From Aliishimia sp045106335 (GTDB lineage Bacteria; Pseudomonadota; Alphaproteobacteria; Rhodobacterales; Rhodobacteraceae), in the NCBI GenBank assembly GCA_045106335.1, contig JBGCEM010000161.1, forward strand, positions 1 to 14,063: a DNA stretch of 14,063 nt, given 5' to 3'. Shown here in pieces: positions 7,439 to 14,063 of this stretch (its first letter is position 1; each line of letters opens with the position of its first letter). The notes beneath the pieces are model-generated. The model had not been told where the DNA came from, made no database searches, and worked only from the letters and a program-made list of their open reading frames with translations. The translations under genes were made by a program, and so were the position numbers.

Positions 7439-8452
7439 ATGCATCTTGCCCGTTTTCCACGTGTTCATCTTGCCCATTTGTCCACCCCGCTGGAACCGAT
7501 GGAGCGGCTGTCCAAAGAGTTGGGTGTCGAGCTGTGGATCAAGCGCGACGATTGCACCGGCATGTCGACGGGGGGCAACAAAACGCGCAAGCTGGAATTT
7601 CTGATGGCCGAAGCCCTGGACCAAGGCGCAGATATGGTGATGACGCAAGGGGCCACACAGACCAACCATGGCAGGCAAACAGCTGCTTTTGCAGCGAAAT
7701 TGGGCCTGAAATGTCACATCTTGCTTGAGGATCGCACAGGCTATCAAGACGGCAATTACAACACAAATGGCAACGTTTTGTTGGACCATTTGCACGGGGC
7801 GACGACTCAGAAATTCCCCGGTGGCCATGACATGCCTGCCGAGATGGAAAAAGCCGCGCAAGCCATGCGCGCCAAGGGCCATAAGGTTTACGTGATCCCT
7901 GGCGGGGGGTCGAATCCAACCGGGGCGCTGGGGTATGTGAACGCGGCGTTTGAGCTGGTGTCGCAGGCCAATGACCGCGGGTTAAAAATCGACCGGTTGG
8001 TGCATGCCACAGGCTCGTCTGGCACGCAGGCGGGGTTGGTAACAGGCATGTGCGCGATGAATTCGCTTATTCCAGTTTTGGGCATCGGCACCCGTGCACC
8101 GCAGCCCAAACAAGAACAAATGGTTTATGATTTGGCCTGCAAGACTGCTGAAAAGCTGGGATGCGCGGGTGTGGTCAAGCGCGAAGATGTGATGGCAAAT
8201 ACCGACTATGTAGGCGAAGGATACGGTATTCCGACGGAAAGTGGGATCGAGGCAATAAAGATGTTTGCCGAACTTGAAGGCATCTTGTTGGATCCGTGTT
8301 ATTCTGCAAAAGGCGCTGCGGGTTTGATTGATCTGGCGCGCAAGGGCACGTTCAAGAACGAGCGGGTTGTGTTTTTGCACACCGGGGGTGCAGCGGCCTT
8401 GGGTGGGTATGATTTTGCCTTCGATACGACCCCAAATTGGGTCAAAATCTGA
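7439..8452 (+). CDS. cuyA: L-cysteate sulfo-lyase (PLP-dependent, D-cysteine desulfhydrase family)
   Basis: A 337-residue cytosolic enzyme of the PLP fold-type II ACC deaminase/D-cysteine desulfhydrase family. The N-terminus MHLARFPR..LAHL.TPLE and the segments STGGNKTRKLEFLMAEA, NYNTNGNVLLDHLHGA, TGALGYVNAAFEL and DYVGEGYGIPTESG closely resemble what I recall of CuyA from Ruegeria pomeroyi, which splits L-cysteate into pyruvate, sulfite and ammonium. Visible residues are the PLP Schiff-base Lys48 (GGNKTRK), the TQTNHGRQ loop (73-80), the SSGTQAG phosphate-binding loop (193-199) and HTGG (314-317). Length fits the family. The neighbours are a convergent LysR regulator and, beyond it, an ABC importer, which fits catabolism of an imported sulfonate. 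No sulfite exporter (cuyZ) is in the window. The main alternative is D-cysteine desulfhydrase; ACC deaminase is less likely. Confidence 0.82.
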   Translation: MHLARFPRVHLAHLSTPLEPMERLSKELGVELWIKRDDCTGMSTGGNKTRKLEFLMAEALDQGADMVMTQGATQTNHGRQTAAFAAKLGLKCHILLEDRTGYQDGNYNTNGNVLLDHLHGATTQKFPGGHDMPAEMEKAAQAMRAKGHKVYVIPGGGSNPTGALGYVNAAFELVSQANDRGLKIDRLVHATGSSGTQAGLVTGMCAMNSLIPVLGIGTRAPQPKQEQMVYDLACKTAEKLGCAGVVKREDVMANTDYVGEGYGIPTESGIEAIKMFAELEGILLDPCYSAKGAAGLIDLARKGTFKNERVVFLHTGGAAALGGYDFAFDTTPNWVKI

Positions 8453-8457
8453 GCGCC

Positions 8458-9342
8458 CTACAGAAGATCCCAAAATGTGCGCGCTTGGGGGGCAAAACTT
8501 GCGGGATTTGCCAGGGCTGCAAGGGTCAGACGCGCATGCCACGTGTGATCTCCTATCGCGACTAAGGTGCCGTCCGCCAGTTCGGTCGCTATGGCCGCCT
8601 CTGGCATCCACGCAAAACCGCTGCCTTGAAGCACGCGGCGTTTGATGGTTTCGACCAAGGCGTCGATATAGATCGTTTCGACGGGTAATGGCTTTTGGCC
8701 AACGGTGTTTTCAACGACCAGACCCAAAAAAGACGATTGCTCGTAGGCAAGATAAGGAATGGGTGCGCCTGCGGGGTTTGACAGATCCCATCCGTCTTTG
8801 CGCGCACGCGCTGCACTTGCCACGGGTATCAATCGCTCGCTTAATAAATCTTTGCGCGCGAAAATCGCGTCATCAATGCGCGGCGCAACCGAACTGTGAT
8901 AATAGCACAGCATGATGTCGACGGCGCCTTCGATCAAAAGTTCGCAACAGGTGCTTAAAGAATCGGACACCACCCGCGTGCGCAGATCTGGAATATCCAA
9001 CTGCATATTTTCGATCCGATTTGCCAAATAATTCACCGAAATTGTGTGCAGAACGGAAATTCTGACAAATCGGCTGTCGCCATCGTCTGAGTCCCGGATG
9101 GCTTCGCGGGTTTCAACCAATTGCGAAACTGCACCTTTAGCTACGGGCAGAAATTGCCGTCCTGCATCCGTGAGTTGAATTGGGTAGGTCGCCCGGTTGA
9201 CCAAAGGCAGTCCGACCCAATTCTCTAAGGCTTTGATTCTGCGACTGAATGCGGACTGGGTGATGTTGCGTTCTTCGGCGGCCCGGGTAAAATTTAGTGT
9301 TCGGGCCAAACAGTCAAAGTCGCGTAGCCAATTTAGGTCCAT
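8458..9342 (-). CDS. LysR-family transcriptional regulator (probable regulator of cuyA and transporter)
   Basis: A 294-residue LysR-type regulator. The N-terminal winged helix-turn-helix spans about residues 1-60 (MDLNWLRDF..LARTLNFTRAAEERNITQSAFSRRIKALE), followed by a linker helix and a periplasmic-binding-like effector domain (about 90-290). I place the start at 9342 rather than at the upstream ATG (9447): MDLNWL is the normal start of such proteins and an AAGGTGA ribosome site lies about 7 nt before it, while the 35-residue extension is AT-rich promoter DNA. The gene converges on cuyA with a 5-bp gap and diverges from the transporter operon. It probably activates both in response to the substrate or a product, as a CuyR-like regulator; that assignment rests on context only. 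Confidence 0.9.
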   Translation of the reverse strand: MDLNWLRDFDCLARTLNFTRAAEERNITQSAFSRRIKALENWVGLPLVNRATYPIQLTDAGRQFLPVAKGAVSQLVETREAIRDSDDGDSRFVRISVLHTISVNYLANRIENMQLDIPDLRTRVVSDSLSTCCELLIEGAVDIMLCYYHSSVAPRIDDAIFARKDLLSERLIPVASAARARKDGWDLSNPAGAPIPYLAYEQSSFLGLVVENTVGQKPLPVETIYIDALVETIKRRVLQGSGFAWMPEAAIATELADGTLVAIGDHTWHARLTLAALANPASFAPQARTFWDLL

Positions 9343-9391
9343 CTTGGAATCACCTTGCAAGGGGCGTGTTGTGCGGGCATTCTGCCAAACT

Positions 9392-9449
9392 ATGCAAAAT
9401 TTGAATAGTTCAATGAGATGTTTGAATTTGTAGAAGTTTTGTTTCAAAC
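9392..9449. promoter_or_regulatory. LysR-type operator cluster in the divergent promoter region
   Basis: The 247-bp region between the LysR gene and the binding-protein gene has several dyads. TTGAATAGTTCAA (9401-9413) is a perfect 5-bp inverted repeat fitting T-N11-A. GTTTGAA (9420-9426) and TTCAAAC (9443-9449) form a 7-bp inverted repeat with 16 bp between. ATGCAAAATTTGAAT (9392-9406) resembles the site upstream of cuyA. All lie 50-108 bp from the LysR start and 140-198 bp from the binding-protein start, suitable for control in both directions. Confidence 0.5.
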
Positions 9450-9576
9450 TTTAGACTGATGCGCAGACAACGACGCTGACATCTTGTGTTTATGCTTTGT
9501 CAAAAACGTCACCCTATCGGAACAAGCCGCTAAGGCTCTGCCCGACCCTATCAGCGTCAAAATCGGCGCGACCAAC

Positions 9577-9582
9577 AGAGGA
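9577..9582 (+). promoter_or_regulatory. Ribosome binding site that fixes the binding-protein start
   Basis: AGAGGA lies 7 nt upstream of the ATG at 9590. It selects this start over an upstream in-frame ATG at 9497, which would put 31 polar residues ahead of the signal peptide. Confidence 0.8.
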
Positions 9583-9589
9583 CACCAAA

Positions 9590-10555
9590 ATGAAAACCAC
9601 TTTAAGATCCCTAAGTCTTGCAACGGCTGTCAGCGTTTTCGCACTGCCCGCCTTTGCCGCCGAAGAGGTAAAAATCGGTCTGCCATCTTGGACCGGCGCA
9701 CAAGCGATTGGCCACCTGTTGGGCGAAATCGTGACGTCCCGCATTGGCGGCTCGGTCGAATATGTCCCTGGCAACAACGCCACCATCTTCCAAGCCATGG
9801 ACCAGGGTAAGGGCGATATCGATGTGCACCCCGACGTTTGGCTGCCCAACCAAGAAAGCTTTACCAAGAAATATGTCGATGGCGCCGGCTCGGTGACGCT
9901 GTCCTCGAACCCATATGAGGGCAACCAAGGCTTCTGCGTGTCGCAAGATTTCGCAAAGGCCAATTCGATCACAGATATTGCGGATCTGGGCCGTCCCGAT
10001 GTGGCCGCACTGATGGACAGTGACGGCAACGGCAAGGGCGAGATGTGGATCGGTGCACCCGGTTGGGCCTCGGCCAATGTGAATGAGGTGAAAACCCGTG
10101 ACTATGGCTTGCTGGACTTTATCGAACCGGTCCGCGCCGAGGAAAGCGTGAAGACCGCCCGCATCAAGGACAGTATTGCCAAGGGCGAAGGTTATGCATT
10201 CTATTGCTACAAGCCACACGCCGTTTGGTTCATGTTCGACGTCGAAATGCTGACCGAGCCAACGTATGATCCGGCAAAATACACGATGATCCAGCCGTCC
10301 GATGATGCGGATTGGTATGAAAAATCCTCGGTGGCTACGAAAGACGCCTTGAAAGAAGTTCAGATCGCTTGGTCCAATTCGTTGGCCGATCGTTCGCCTG
10401 CGATTGCGGAATTCTTCGCCAATTTCAGCGTGACTGCCGATGATGTCAGCGGGCTGGCGTTCGAAATTTCTGCCAATGGTATGGAACCTGCCGCGGCGGC
10501 AAAAGCGTGGATCGAGGCAAACTCGGACCGTGTAGATGCGATGCTGGGTCTGTAA
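9590..10555 (+). CDS. OpuAC/ProX-type ABC transporter substrate-binding protein
   Basis: A 321-residue periplasmic binding protein of the glycine-betaine/choline (OpuAC) family. Residues 1-23 are a signal peptide (MKTTLRSL, hydrophobic core, AFA before Ala24). The mature protein starts EEVKIGLPSWTGAQA. Trp34 (SWTG), Trp84 (DVWLPN), Tyr109 (NPYEGNQGF) and Trp213 (KPHAVWF) fall at places resembling the aromatic cage of choline/betaine binding proteins such as ChoX. An EF-hand-like loop DSDGNGKGE (143-151) is usual in the family. It is the first gene of the importer operon, followed by a 75-bp gap with a strong hairpin, then the ATPase. Known members bind quaternary amines; next to cuyA it could instead carry cysteate or another zwitterionic sulfonate. 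Family is sure, substrate is not. Confidence 0.9.
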   Translation: MKTTLRSLSLATAVSVFALPAFAAEEVKIGLPSWTGAQAIGHLLGEIVTSRIGGSVEYVPGNNATIFQAMDQGKGDIDVHPDVWLPNQESFTKKYVDGAGSVTLSSNPYEGNQGFCVSQDFAKANSITDIADLGRPDVAALMDSDGNGKGEMWIGAPGWASANVNEVKTRDYGLLDFIEPVRAEESVKTARIKDSIAKGEGYAFYCYKPHAVWFMFDVEMLTEPTYDPAKYTMIQPSDDADWYEKSSVATKDALKEVQIAWSNSLADRSPAIAEFFANFSVTADDVSGLAFEISANGMEPAAAAKAWIEANSDRVDAMLGL

Positions 10556-10570
10556 GCAGATCTAAATCCC

Positions 10571-10600
10571 GACGGCACCCGGCTTTGTTCTGGTGCCGTC
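10571..10600 (+). terminator. Perfect 9-bp hairpin between binding-protein and ATPase genes
   Basis: GACGGCACC (10571-10579) pairs perfectly with GGTGCCGTC (10592-10600) around a 12-nt loop. It starts 15 bp after the binding-protein stop and has no following U-run. In importer operons such hairpins protect the 3' end of the binding-protein message or partly attenuate, giving more binding protein than membrane components. That role is inferred. Confidence 0.6.
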
Positions 10601-10630
10601 CCTTAACCCCTTTGCATAAAGAGACACGCT

Positions 10631-11686
10631 ATGGCCTTGGACACAGTTGTCGAGATATCCAATGTATGGAAGATATTTGGCACCCGCGCCGAAGATGCCT
10701 TGCGTGCTGTCCGCGACCGTGGGCTGAGCAAAGCGGATGTTCTGTCGGAATATAACGCGGTTGTGGGCGTCGCTGACGTCAGTCTGTCCGTGAACCGTGG
10801 CGAAATTTTCTGCATTATGGGTTTGTCAGGCAGCGGCAAATCCACATTGGTGCGTCATTTCAACCGTTTGCTTGAACCCACGGATGGAAAGATTGAAATC
10901 GAAGGCACCGACGTGATGGCTTTGGGGCCGCGCGAATTGCAGCGCTTCCGCAATCAAAAAATCGGCATGGTGTTCCAGAATTTCGCGTTGATGCCACATA
11001 GGTCTGTGCTGGACAACGTGGCGATGCCGCTTGAAATTCGACAAGTCCCTAAGAACGAAAGAATGCGTCAAGCCGCCGCCATTCTGGATATTGTGGAACT
11101 GGGTGCATGGGGCGCGAAATTTGCACACGAGCTGTCGGGCGGAATGCAGCAACGTGTTGGTCTAGCGCGTGCTTTGGCTGCGAACCCGGATGTGTTGTTG
11201 ATGGACGAGCCGTTCTCGGCGCTTGACCCGTTGATCCGGCGCCAGTTGCAGGATGAATTCATTCGGCTGAGCAAAATTCTGAAAAAGACGACGATTTTTA
11301 TCACTCATGACTTGGATGAGGCCGTCCGAATTGGCGACCGCATCGCCATCATGCGGGATGGTAAGATGGTGCAAATTGGAACGGCCGAAGATATCGTGAT
11401 GGACCCCGCAGATGATTATGTGGCGGATTTCGTTGCGGGGATATCACGATTGAAAGTCGTGCATGCCCATGCGGTGATGCAGCCCATTGAAGACCATATC
11501 GCGGCCCATGGTCCGTTGCCTGCCGACGCGACGCGCGTGGGCTCAGATGAAACACTCAGCACGTTGATTACCCTGGCCATTGATGATGACAACCCAATTG
11601 TCGTGCAGTCCGAGGGCCGCGATCTTGGGATTATCACCCGCGCTGATTTGCTTCGCACCGTGATTGAAGGGACAGAAGTATCATGA
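10631..11686 (+). CDS. Betaine/quaternary-amine-type ABC transporter ATP-binding protein
   Basis: A 351-residue ATPase of the OpuAA/ProV group. Motifs in order: Walker A GLSGSGKST (64-72), Q-loop Gln116 (GMVFQNFAL), signature LSGGMQQ (168-174), Walker B LLMDEP (189-194), D-loop SALD (196-199) and switch His226 (ITHD). The family-typical N-terminus NVWKIFG and the insert before Walker A (VRDRGLSKADVLSEYNAVVGV) are present. Residues about 275-347 form one CBS-like unit (VGSDETLSTLITLAIDDDNPIVV...LGIITRADLL), so the protein is shorter than ProV/OpuAA with two CBS domains; ionic-strength or nucleotide sensing may be reduced. A modest AAAGAGA site precedes the ATG. Its stop overlaps the permease start as ATGA. 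Confidence 0.93.
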   Translation: MALDTVVEISNVWKIFGTRAEDALRAVRDRGLSKADVLSEYNAVVGVADVSLSVNRGEIFCIMGLSGSGKSTLVRHFNRLLEPTDGKIEIEGTDVMALGPRELQRFRNQKIGMVFQNFALMPHRSVLDNVAMPLEIRQVPKNERMRQAAAILDIVELGAWGAKFAHELSGGMQQRVGLARALAANPDVLLMDEPFSALDPLIRRQLQDEFIRLSKILKKTTIFITHDLDEAVRIGDRIAIMRDGKMVQIGTAEDIVMDPADDYVADFVAGISRLKVVHAHAVMQPIEDHIAAHGPLPADATRVGSDETLSTLITLAIDDDNPIVVQSEGRDLGIITRADLLRTVIEGTEVS

Positions 11687-13236
11687 CTGATGTGAATGCA
11701 GATCTGGGCGTCAATCCGTTGGAAGACACGTCTTCGGATGCCGCGCGCGCCTATGCCGAAGAACGCCGTGACAACATCCGTACCTTTGTGCGCACCAATC
11801 CCGACTATTACATCCGCATGTTCGACAAAATCGGCGCATCGGCGCGTTTTACGGCGACGTTTAACGCCATGGCGGGTTTGTTTGGCCCGATTTGGTTTGG
11901 GGCCCGGGGTTTGTGGAATTGGGCTTTGCCCTTTCTGATCCTCGAAGCCTTGGCCTTTGTGCAGATCGCGCGTGGATTGTTCGGGGATCTGGCTGCAGAT
12001 GCCATGGCGCGCATCGCCTCGATTGAGGGCACGTTAGAGCTGCGCAAACAACAACTGGCCGCTGCCATCGAAAGCGGATCTGACAAGATTGATGTGTATC
12101 AACGCACGGTCGACTCTTTAGAAGCCAATATTGGTGGGATCCGGGCCGAGGCCGAAGCTTTGGGCGCGGAAGGTCCCAGCATTGCCTTGACGGGGCTGGG
12201 GATCTTGATTGTGGTTAAGCTGGCCCAGTCTTTGATGGCCAATTGGGCGCTTGAGGCGCGGTTTTCGGATTGGTTGTCTGACCGCGCCATTCGTTCGGGG
12301 ATGCCGGTATCGCAAATTGTCTTTAGCGCGATTTTCATGGTGTTGATCGTGGTCACGGCCATGTTGCATTATAGCTTCCCAGGCCGTTTTTCACTGCTCA
12401 GCGATTTTCCAACGGATCCGGACATTCGTCTTGGCAGCATCGACCGGGTCGAGGCCTTCTTCAATTGGGCTGTCTTGAATGGTGAGGCGCTGTTTGATGC
12501 GATTACCTATTTCATCCGTTTGGTGCTGGATGCGCTTGAGCTGGTCTTTGTCAGCACGCCTTGGATCGTCGTCGCCGCGCTGATTGTTTTGCTGACATGG
12601 CTGACCGCTGGGGTGCGCATGGCCATCTATTCCGGCGCGTTTCTGGCCTATATGGGTCTGCTGGGTTTCTGGGAAAAAGCGATGACCACCTTGGCGCTTC
12701 TGGGCACGGCGGCGTGTCTGTCGATCCTGATTGGGATTCCTTTGGGTATGTTCGCTGCGCGCCGTCCTCGGTTTTATTCGTTTATCCAGCCCATTATGGA
12801 TTTCATGCAAACCATGCCCGCTTTCGTCTTCATGATCCCCGTGATCGCCTTTTTTGGCACCGGCAAGCCTGCGGCCGTGGTAACGACTATGATCTTTGGG
12901 GGCACGCCCGTCGTGCGCCTGACGGTGTTGGGGTTGCGCGGGGTGCCGGAAAGTGTGCGTGAGGCGGCGATCAGTTTTGGCGCCAACAAATGGTATCTGC
13001 TCACTAAGGTCGATCTGCCGCTTGCCAGCCCCTCGATCCGGGCGGGCATCAACCAAACCATCATGCTGTCGCTTGCCATGGTGGTGGTGGCCTCACTGAT
13101 CGGGGCAAAGGGCTTGGGTGAGGATGTGCTTGAGGCGTTGCAATATGCCAACGTGGGTCAAGGCATCTTGGCGGGCTTTTCGATCTTGTTCTGCGCAATG
13201 ATCTTGGACCGCATCGTTCAAGGCGGACGCAAGTGA
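11683..13236 (+). CDS. Betaine-type ABC transporter permease with extended N-terminus
   Basis: A 517-residue inner-membrane permease. The C-terminal ~240 residues are the normal BPD transport domain of the ProW/OpuAB type, with the EAA coupling loop REAAISFGANKWYLLTKVDLP (426-446). The preceding part is unusual. Residues about 55-100 (FNAMAGLFGPIWFGARGLWNWALPFLILEALAF) resemble the short DUF2628 membrane domain. Residues about 105-160 are a charged, helix-prone, probably coiled-coil stretch (ASIEGTLELRKQQLAAAIESG...). Two more hydrophobic segments follow (about 166-188 and 210-230). Typical family permeases are about 280-350 residues, so roughly 170-200 are extra. A GAAGGGA ribosome site lies 10 nt before the start. 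It overlaps the ATPase by 4 bp and the hydrolase by 4 bp, so the subunits are probably translationally coupled. Confidence 0.92.
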   Translation: MTDVNADLGVNPLEDTSSDAARAYAEERRDNIRTFVRTNPDYYIRMFDKIGASARFTATFNAMAGLFGPIWFGARGLWNWALPFLILEALAFVQIARGLFGDLAADAMARIASIEGTLELRKQQLAAAIESGSDKIDVYQRTVDSLEANIGGIRAEAEALGAEGPSIALTGLGILIVVKLAQSLMANWALEARFSDWLSDRAIRSGMPVSQIVFSAIFMVLIVVTAMLHYSFPGRFSLLSDFPTDPDIRLGSIDRVEAFFNWAVLNGEALFDAITYFIRLVLDALELVFVSTPWIVVAALIVLLTWLTAGVRMAIYSGAFLAYMGLLGFWEKAMTTLALLGTAACLSILIGIPLGMFAARRPRFYSFIQPIMDFMQTMPAFVFMIPVIAFFGTGKPAAVVTTMIFGGTPVVRLTVLGLRGVPESVREAAISFGANKWYLLTKVDLPLASPSIRAGINQTIMLSLAMVVVASLIGAKGLGEDVLEALQYANVGQGILAGFSILFCAMILDRIVQGGRK

Positions 13237-13952
13237 TCCCTATCGTCTTCGTCCATGGCTTTTTGGGCGGAAGTTTGCAATGGCAGGCACAATGCGCGGC
13301 TTTTGGCGACGTCGAAACCTATTGTGTGGATCTGCCTGGCTTTGGCGAAAATGCCCATTTGGATGGGTTCAGCAGCATTGCTGAATTTGCCGGTTGGGTG
13401 GTGTCTCATCTTGCATCTCAAGGGATCAACCGGTTTCACCTTGTTGGGCATTCTATGGGGGGCATGATTGCGCAAGAGATCATCGCCCAAGCCCCCGACT
13501 GCGTGGTCCGTTTGGTTCTTTATGGCACAGGCGCGCAAGGGGTTTTGCCGGGCCGGTTTGAGACAATCGCAACATCTAAACAGCGTGCGGTGGCGGATGG
13601 GCCCAAGGCCACCGCACGAAGGATCGCGGCCACTTGGTTCTTGGACGGGGACGGGGCATCCGCATATGAGCCCTGCGCATCAATCGCTGAACGCAGCCGC
13701 CTGCCGACTGTTTTGGCAGGGCTGGATGCGATGAAGGGGTGGAACGGTGCCGCACTGCTTGGATCTATTGAAGCAGACACGCTGATTGTTTGGGGCGATC
13801 AAGACCGCACATACCCTTGGGCGCAGATCGAACGGCTTTGGCAGTCCATCCCCAACGCGAATTTGGCTGTTCTGCCAAACTGTGCGCATGCCGCGCATTT
13901 GGAAAAGCCTTGGCTTTTCAACGAAATTATCAAAGATTTTCTAACACGGTGA
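13233..13952 (+). CDS. Soluble alpha/beta hydrolase, last visible gene of the importer operon
   Basis: A 239-residue cytosolic alpha/beta hydrolase without signal peptide. Motifs are the oxyanion loop HGFLGG (8-13), nucleophile elbow GHSMGG with Ser74, probable acid Asp191 (WGDQDRTYP) and His219 (NCAHAAHLEKP), giving a complete triad of the MhpC/BphD/haloperoxidase-like group. The start is GTG at 13233, overlapping the permease stop as GTGA, with AAGGCGGA 5 nt upstream. Such tight coupling to a permease suggests the enzyme works on the imported compound or a product, for example splitting an ester, thioester or amide. No substrate can be read from sequence. It is unlike the left-hand esterase, which is exported and belongs to another subgroup. 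Confidence 0.9.
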   Translation: MIPIVFVHGFLGGSLQWQAQCAAFGDVETYCVDLPGFGENAHLDGFSSIAEFAGWVVSHLASQGINRFHLVGHSMGGMIAQEIIAQAPDCVVRLVLYGTGAQGVLPGRFETIATSKQRAVADGPKATARRIAATWFLDGDGASAYEPCASIAERSRLPTVLAGLDAMKGWNGAALLGSIEADTLIVWGDQDRTYPWAQIERLWQSIPNANLAVLPNCAHAAHLEKPWLFNEIIKDFLTR

Positions 13953-14012
13953 CGGCCATCCATGACGACCAGGGCCAACGCAAAGAGCTGCACACACCTG
14001 TCGGCGCAGTAT

Positions 14013-14030
14013 TGACTGATTGATCAGTCA
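14013..14030. promoter_or_regulatory. Perfect palindromic operator, TetR type
   Basis: TGACTGAT (14013-14020) and ATCAGTCA (14023-14030) form a perfect 8-bp inverted repeat with a 2-bp spacer. Compact operators of this size and style are typical of TetR-family repressors. It is followed at once by a second dyad, GGGAT-TGC-ATCCC (14031-14043), just before a possible ATG at 14046. The regulator is probably encoded beyond the right edge. Confidence 0.6.
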
Positions 14031-14045
14031 GGGATTGCATCCCTT

Positions 14046-14063
14046 ATGCGCATGGATGATCCC
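14046..14063 (+). CDS. Possible start of a further gene at the right edge
   Basis: ATG at 14046 opens a frame MRMDDP to the window end, with an in-frame ATG at 14052. Its position right behind the palindromic operator suits an autoregulated gene, perhaps a TetR-family repressor. Only six codons are visible and no good ribosome site is seen, so this is tentative. Confidence 0.22.

Noticed and set aside
7439..8452. Naming the PLP enzyme ACC deaminase or D-cysteine desulfhydrase
   Set aside because: The N-terminus and several segments resemble CuyA more, and the context suggests sulfonate use; assay data would be needed for certainty.
9343..9447. 35-residue extension of the LysR reading frame
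   Set aside because: It is AT-rich DNA with operator-like dyads; the MDLNWL start at 9342 has its own ribosome site.
9497..9589. 31-residue extension of the binding protein
   Set aside because: It would put polar sequence ahead of a clean signal peptide, and AGAGGA precedes the ATG at 9590.
1..14063. Insertion sequences, integrases, attachment sites and RNA genes
   Set aside because: No transposase or integrase domains, terminal inverted repeats with target duplications, or tRNA/rRNA-like sequence were seen.

Overview
The window looks like chromosomal DNA of a marine alphaproteobacterium, most likely of the Rhodobacterales/Roseobacter group. The main reason is an L-cysteate sulfo-lyase-type PLP enzyme with a LysR regulator beside a betaine-family ABC importer, set in moderately high-GC coding sequence. 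The taxon is inferred from gene content and protein style, not from a marker gene.

Left part (1-2400): the C-terminal end of an unidentified protein converges on a membrane-anchored dienelactone-hydrolase-like esterase (188-1246, minus). Divergent from the esterase is a regulator with about seven membrane segments and a C-terminal AraC DNA-binding domain (1393-2400, plus). Their shared 146-bp promoter region carries a 14-bp direct repeat with a 22-bp period, as expected for an AraC-family operator. This looks like a self-contained sensor/esterase module.

Middle (2580-6656, minus): one giant cell-envelope protein of 1358 codons. It has a signal peptide, an N-terminal beta-rich domain, a DUF11-like domain, three CshA-type fibril repeats, one more Ig-like domain, an intact OmpA peptidoglycan-binding domain and a C-terminal beta-barrel ending in Phe. 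Two of the CshA repeats share a 175-bp tract with only three base differences. The next ~780 bp (6657-7438) hold no gene that I can support.

Right part (7439-14063): a probable organosulfonate/osmolyte uptake and breakdown locus. It has cuyA (cysteate to pyruvate, sulfite and ammonium), a convergent LysR regulator, and a divergent operon of OpuAC-type binding protein, ATPase, permease with an unusual N-terminal extension, and a soluble alpha/beta hydrolase. The last three genes overlap by 4 bp at each junction (ATGA, GTGA). Similar 15-bp dyad-containing sites lie upstream of cuyA and in the LysR/transporter divergent region, suggesting one regulator controls both. The binding protein keeps four aromatic residues at positions resembling a quaternary-ammonium cage, and an esterase-like hydrolase is locked into the operon, so the true substrate is open. 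The window ends in a perfect TetR-type palindrome just before a possible new gene start. No rRNA, tRNA, CRISPR array or intact insertion sequence was seen.
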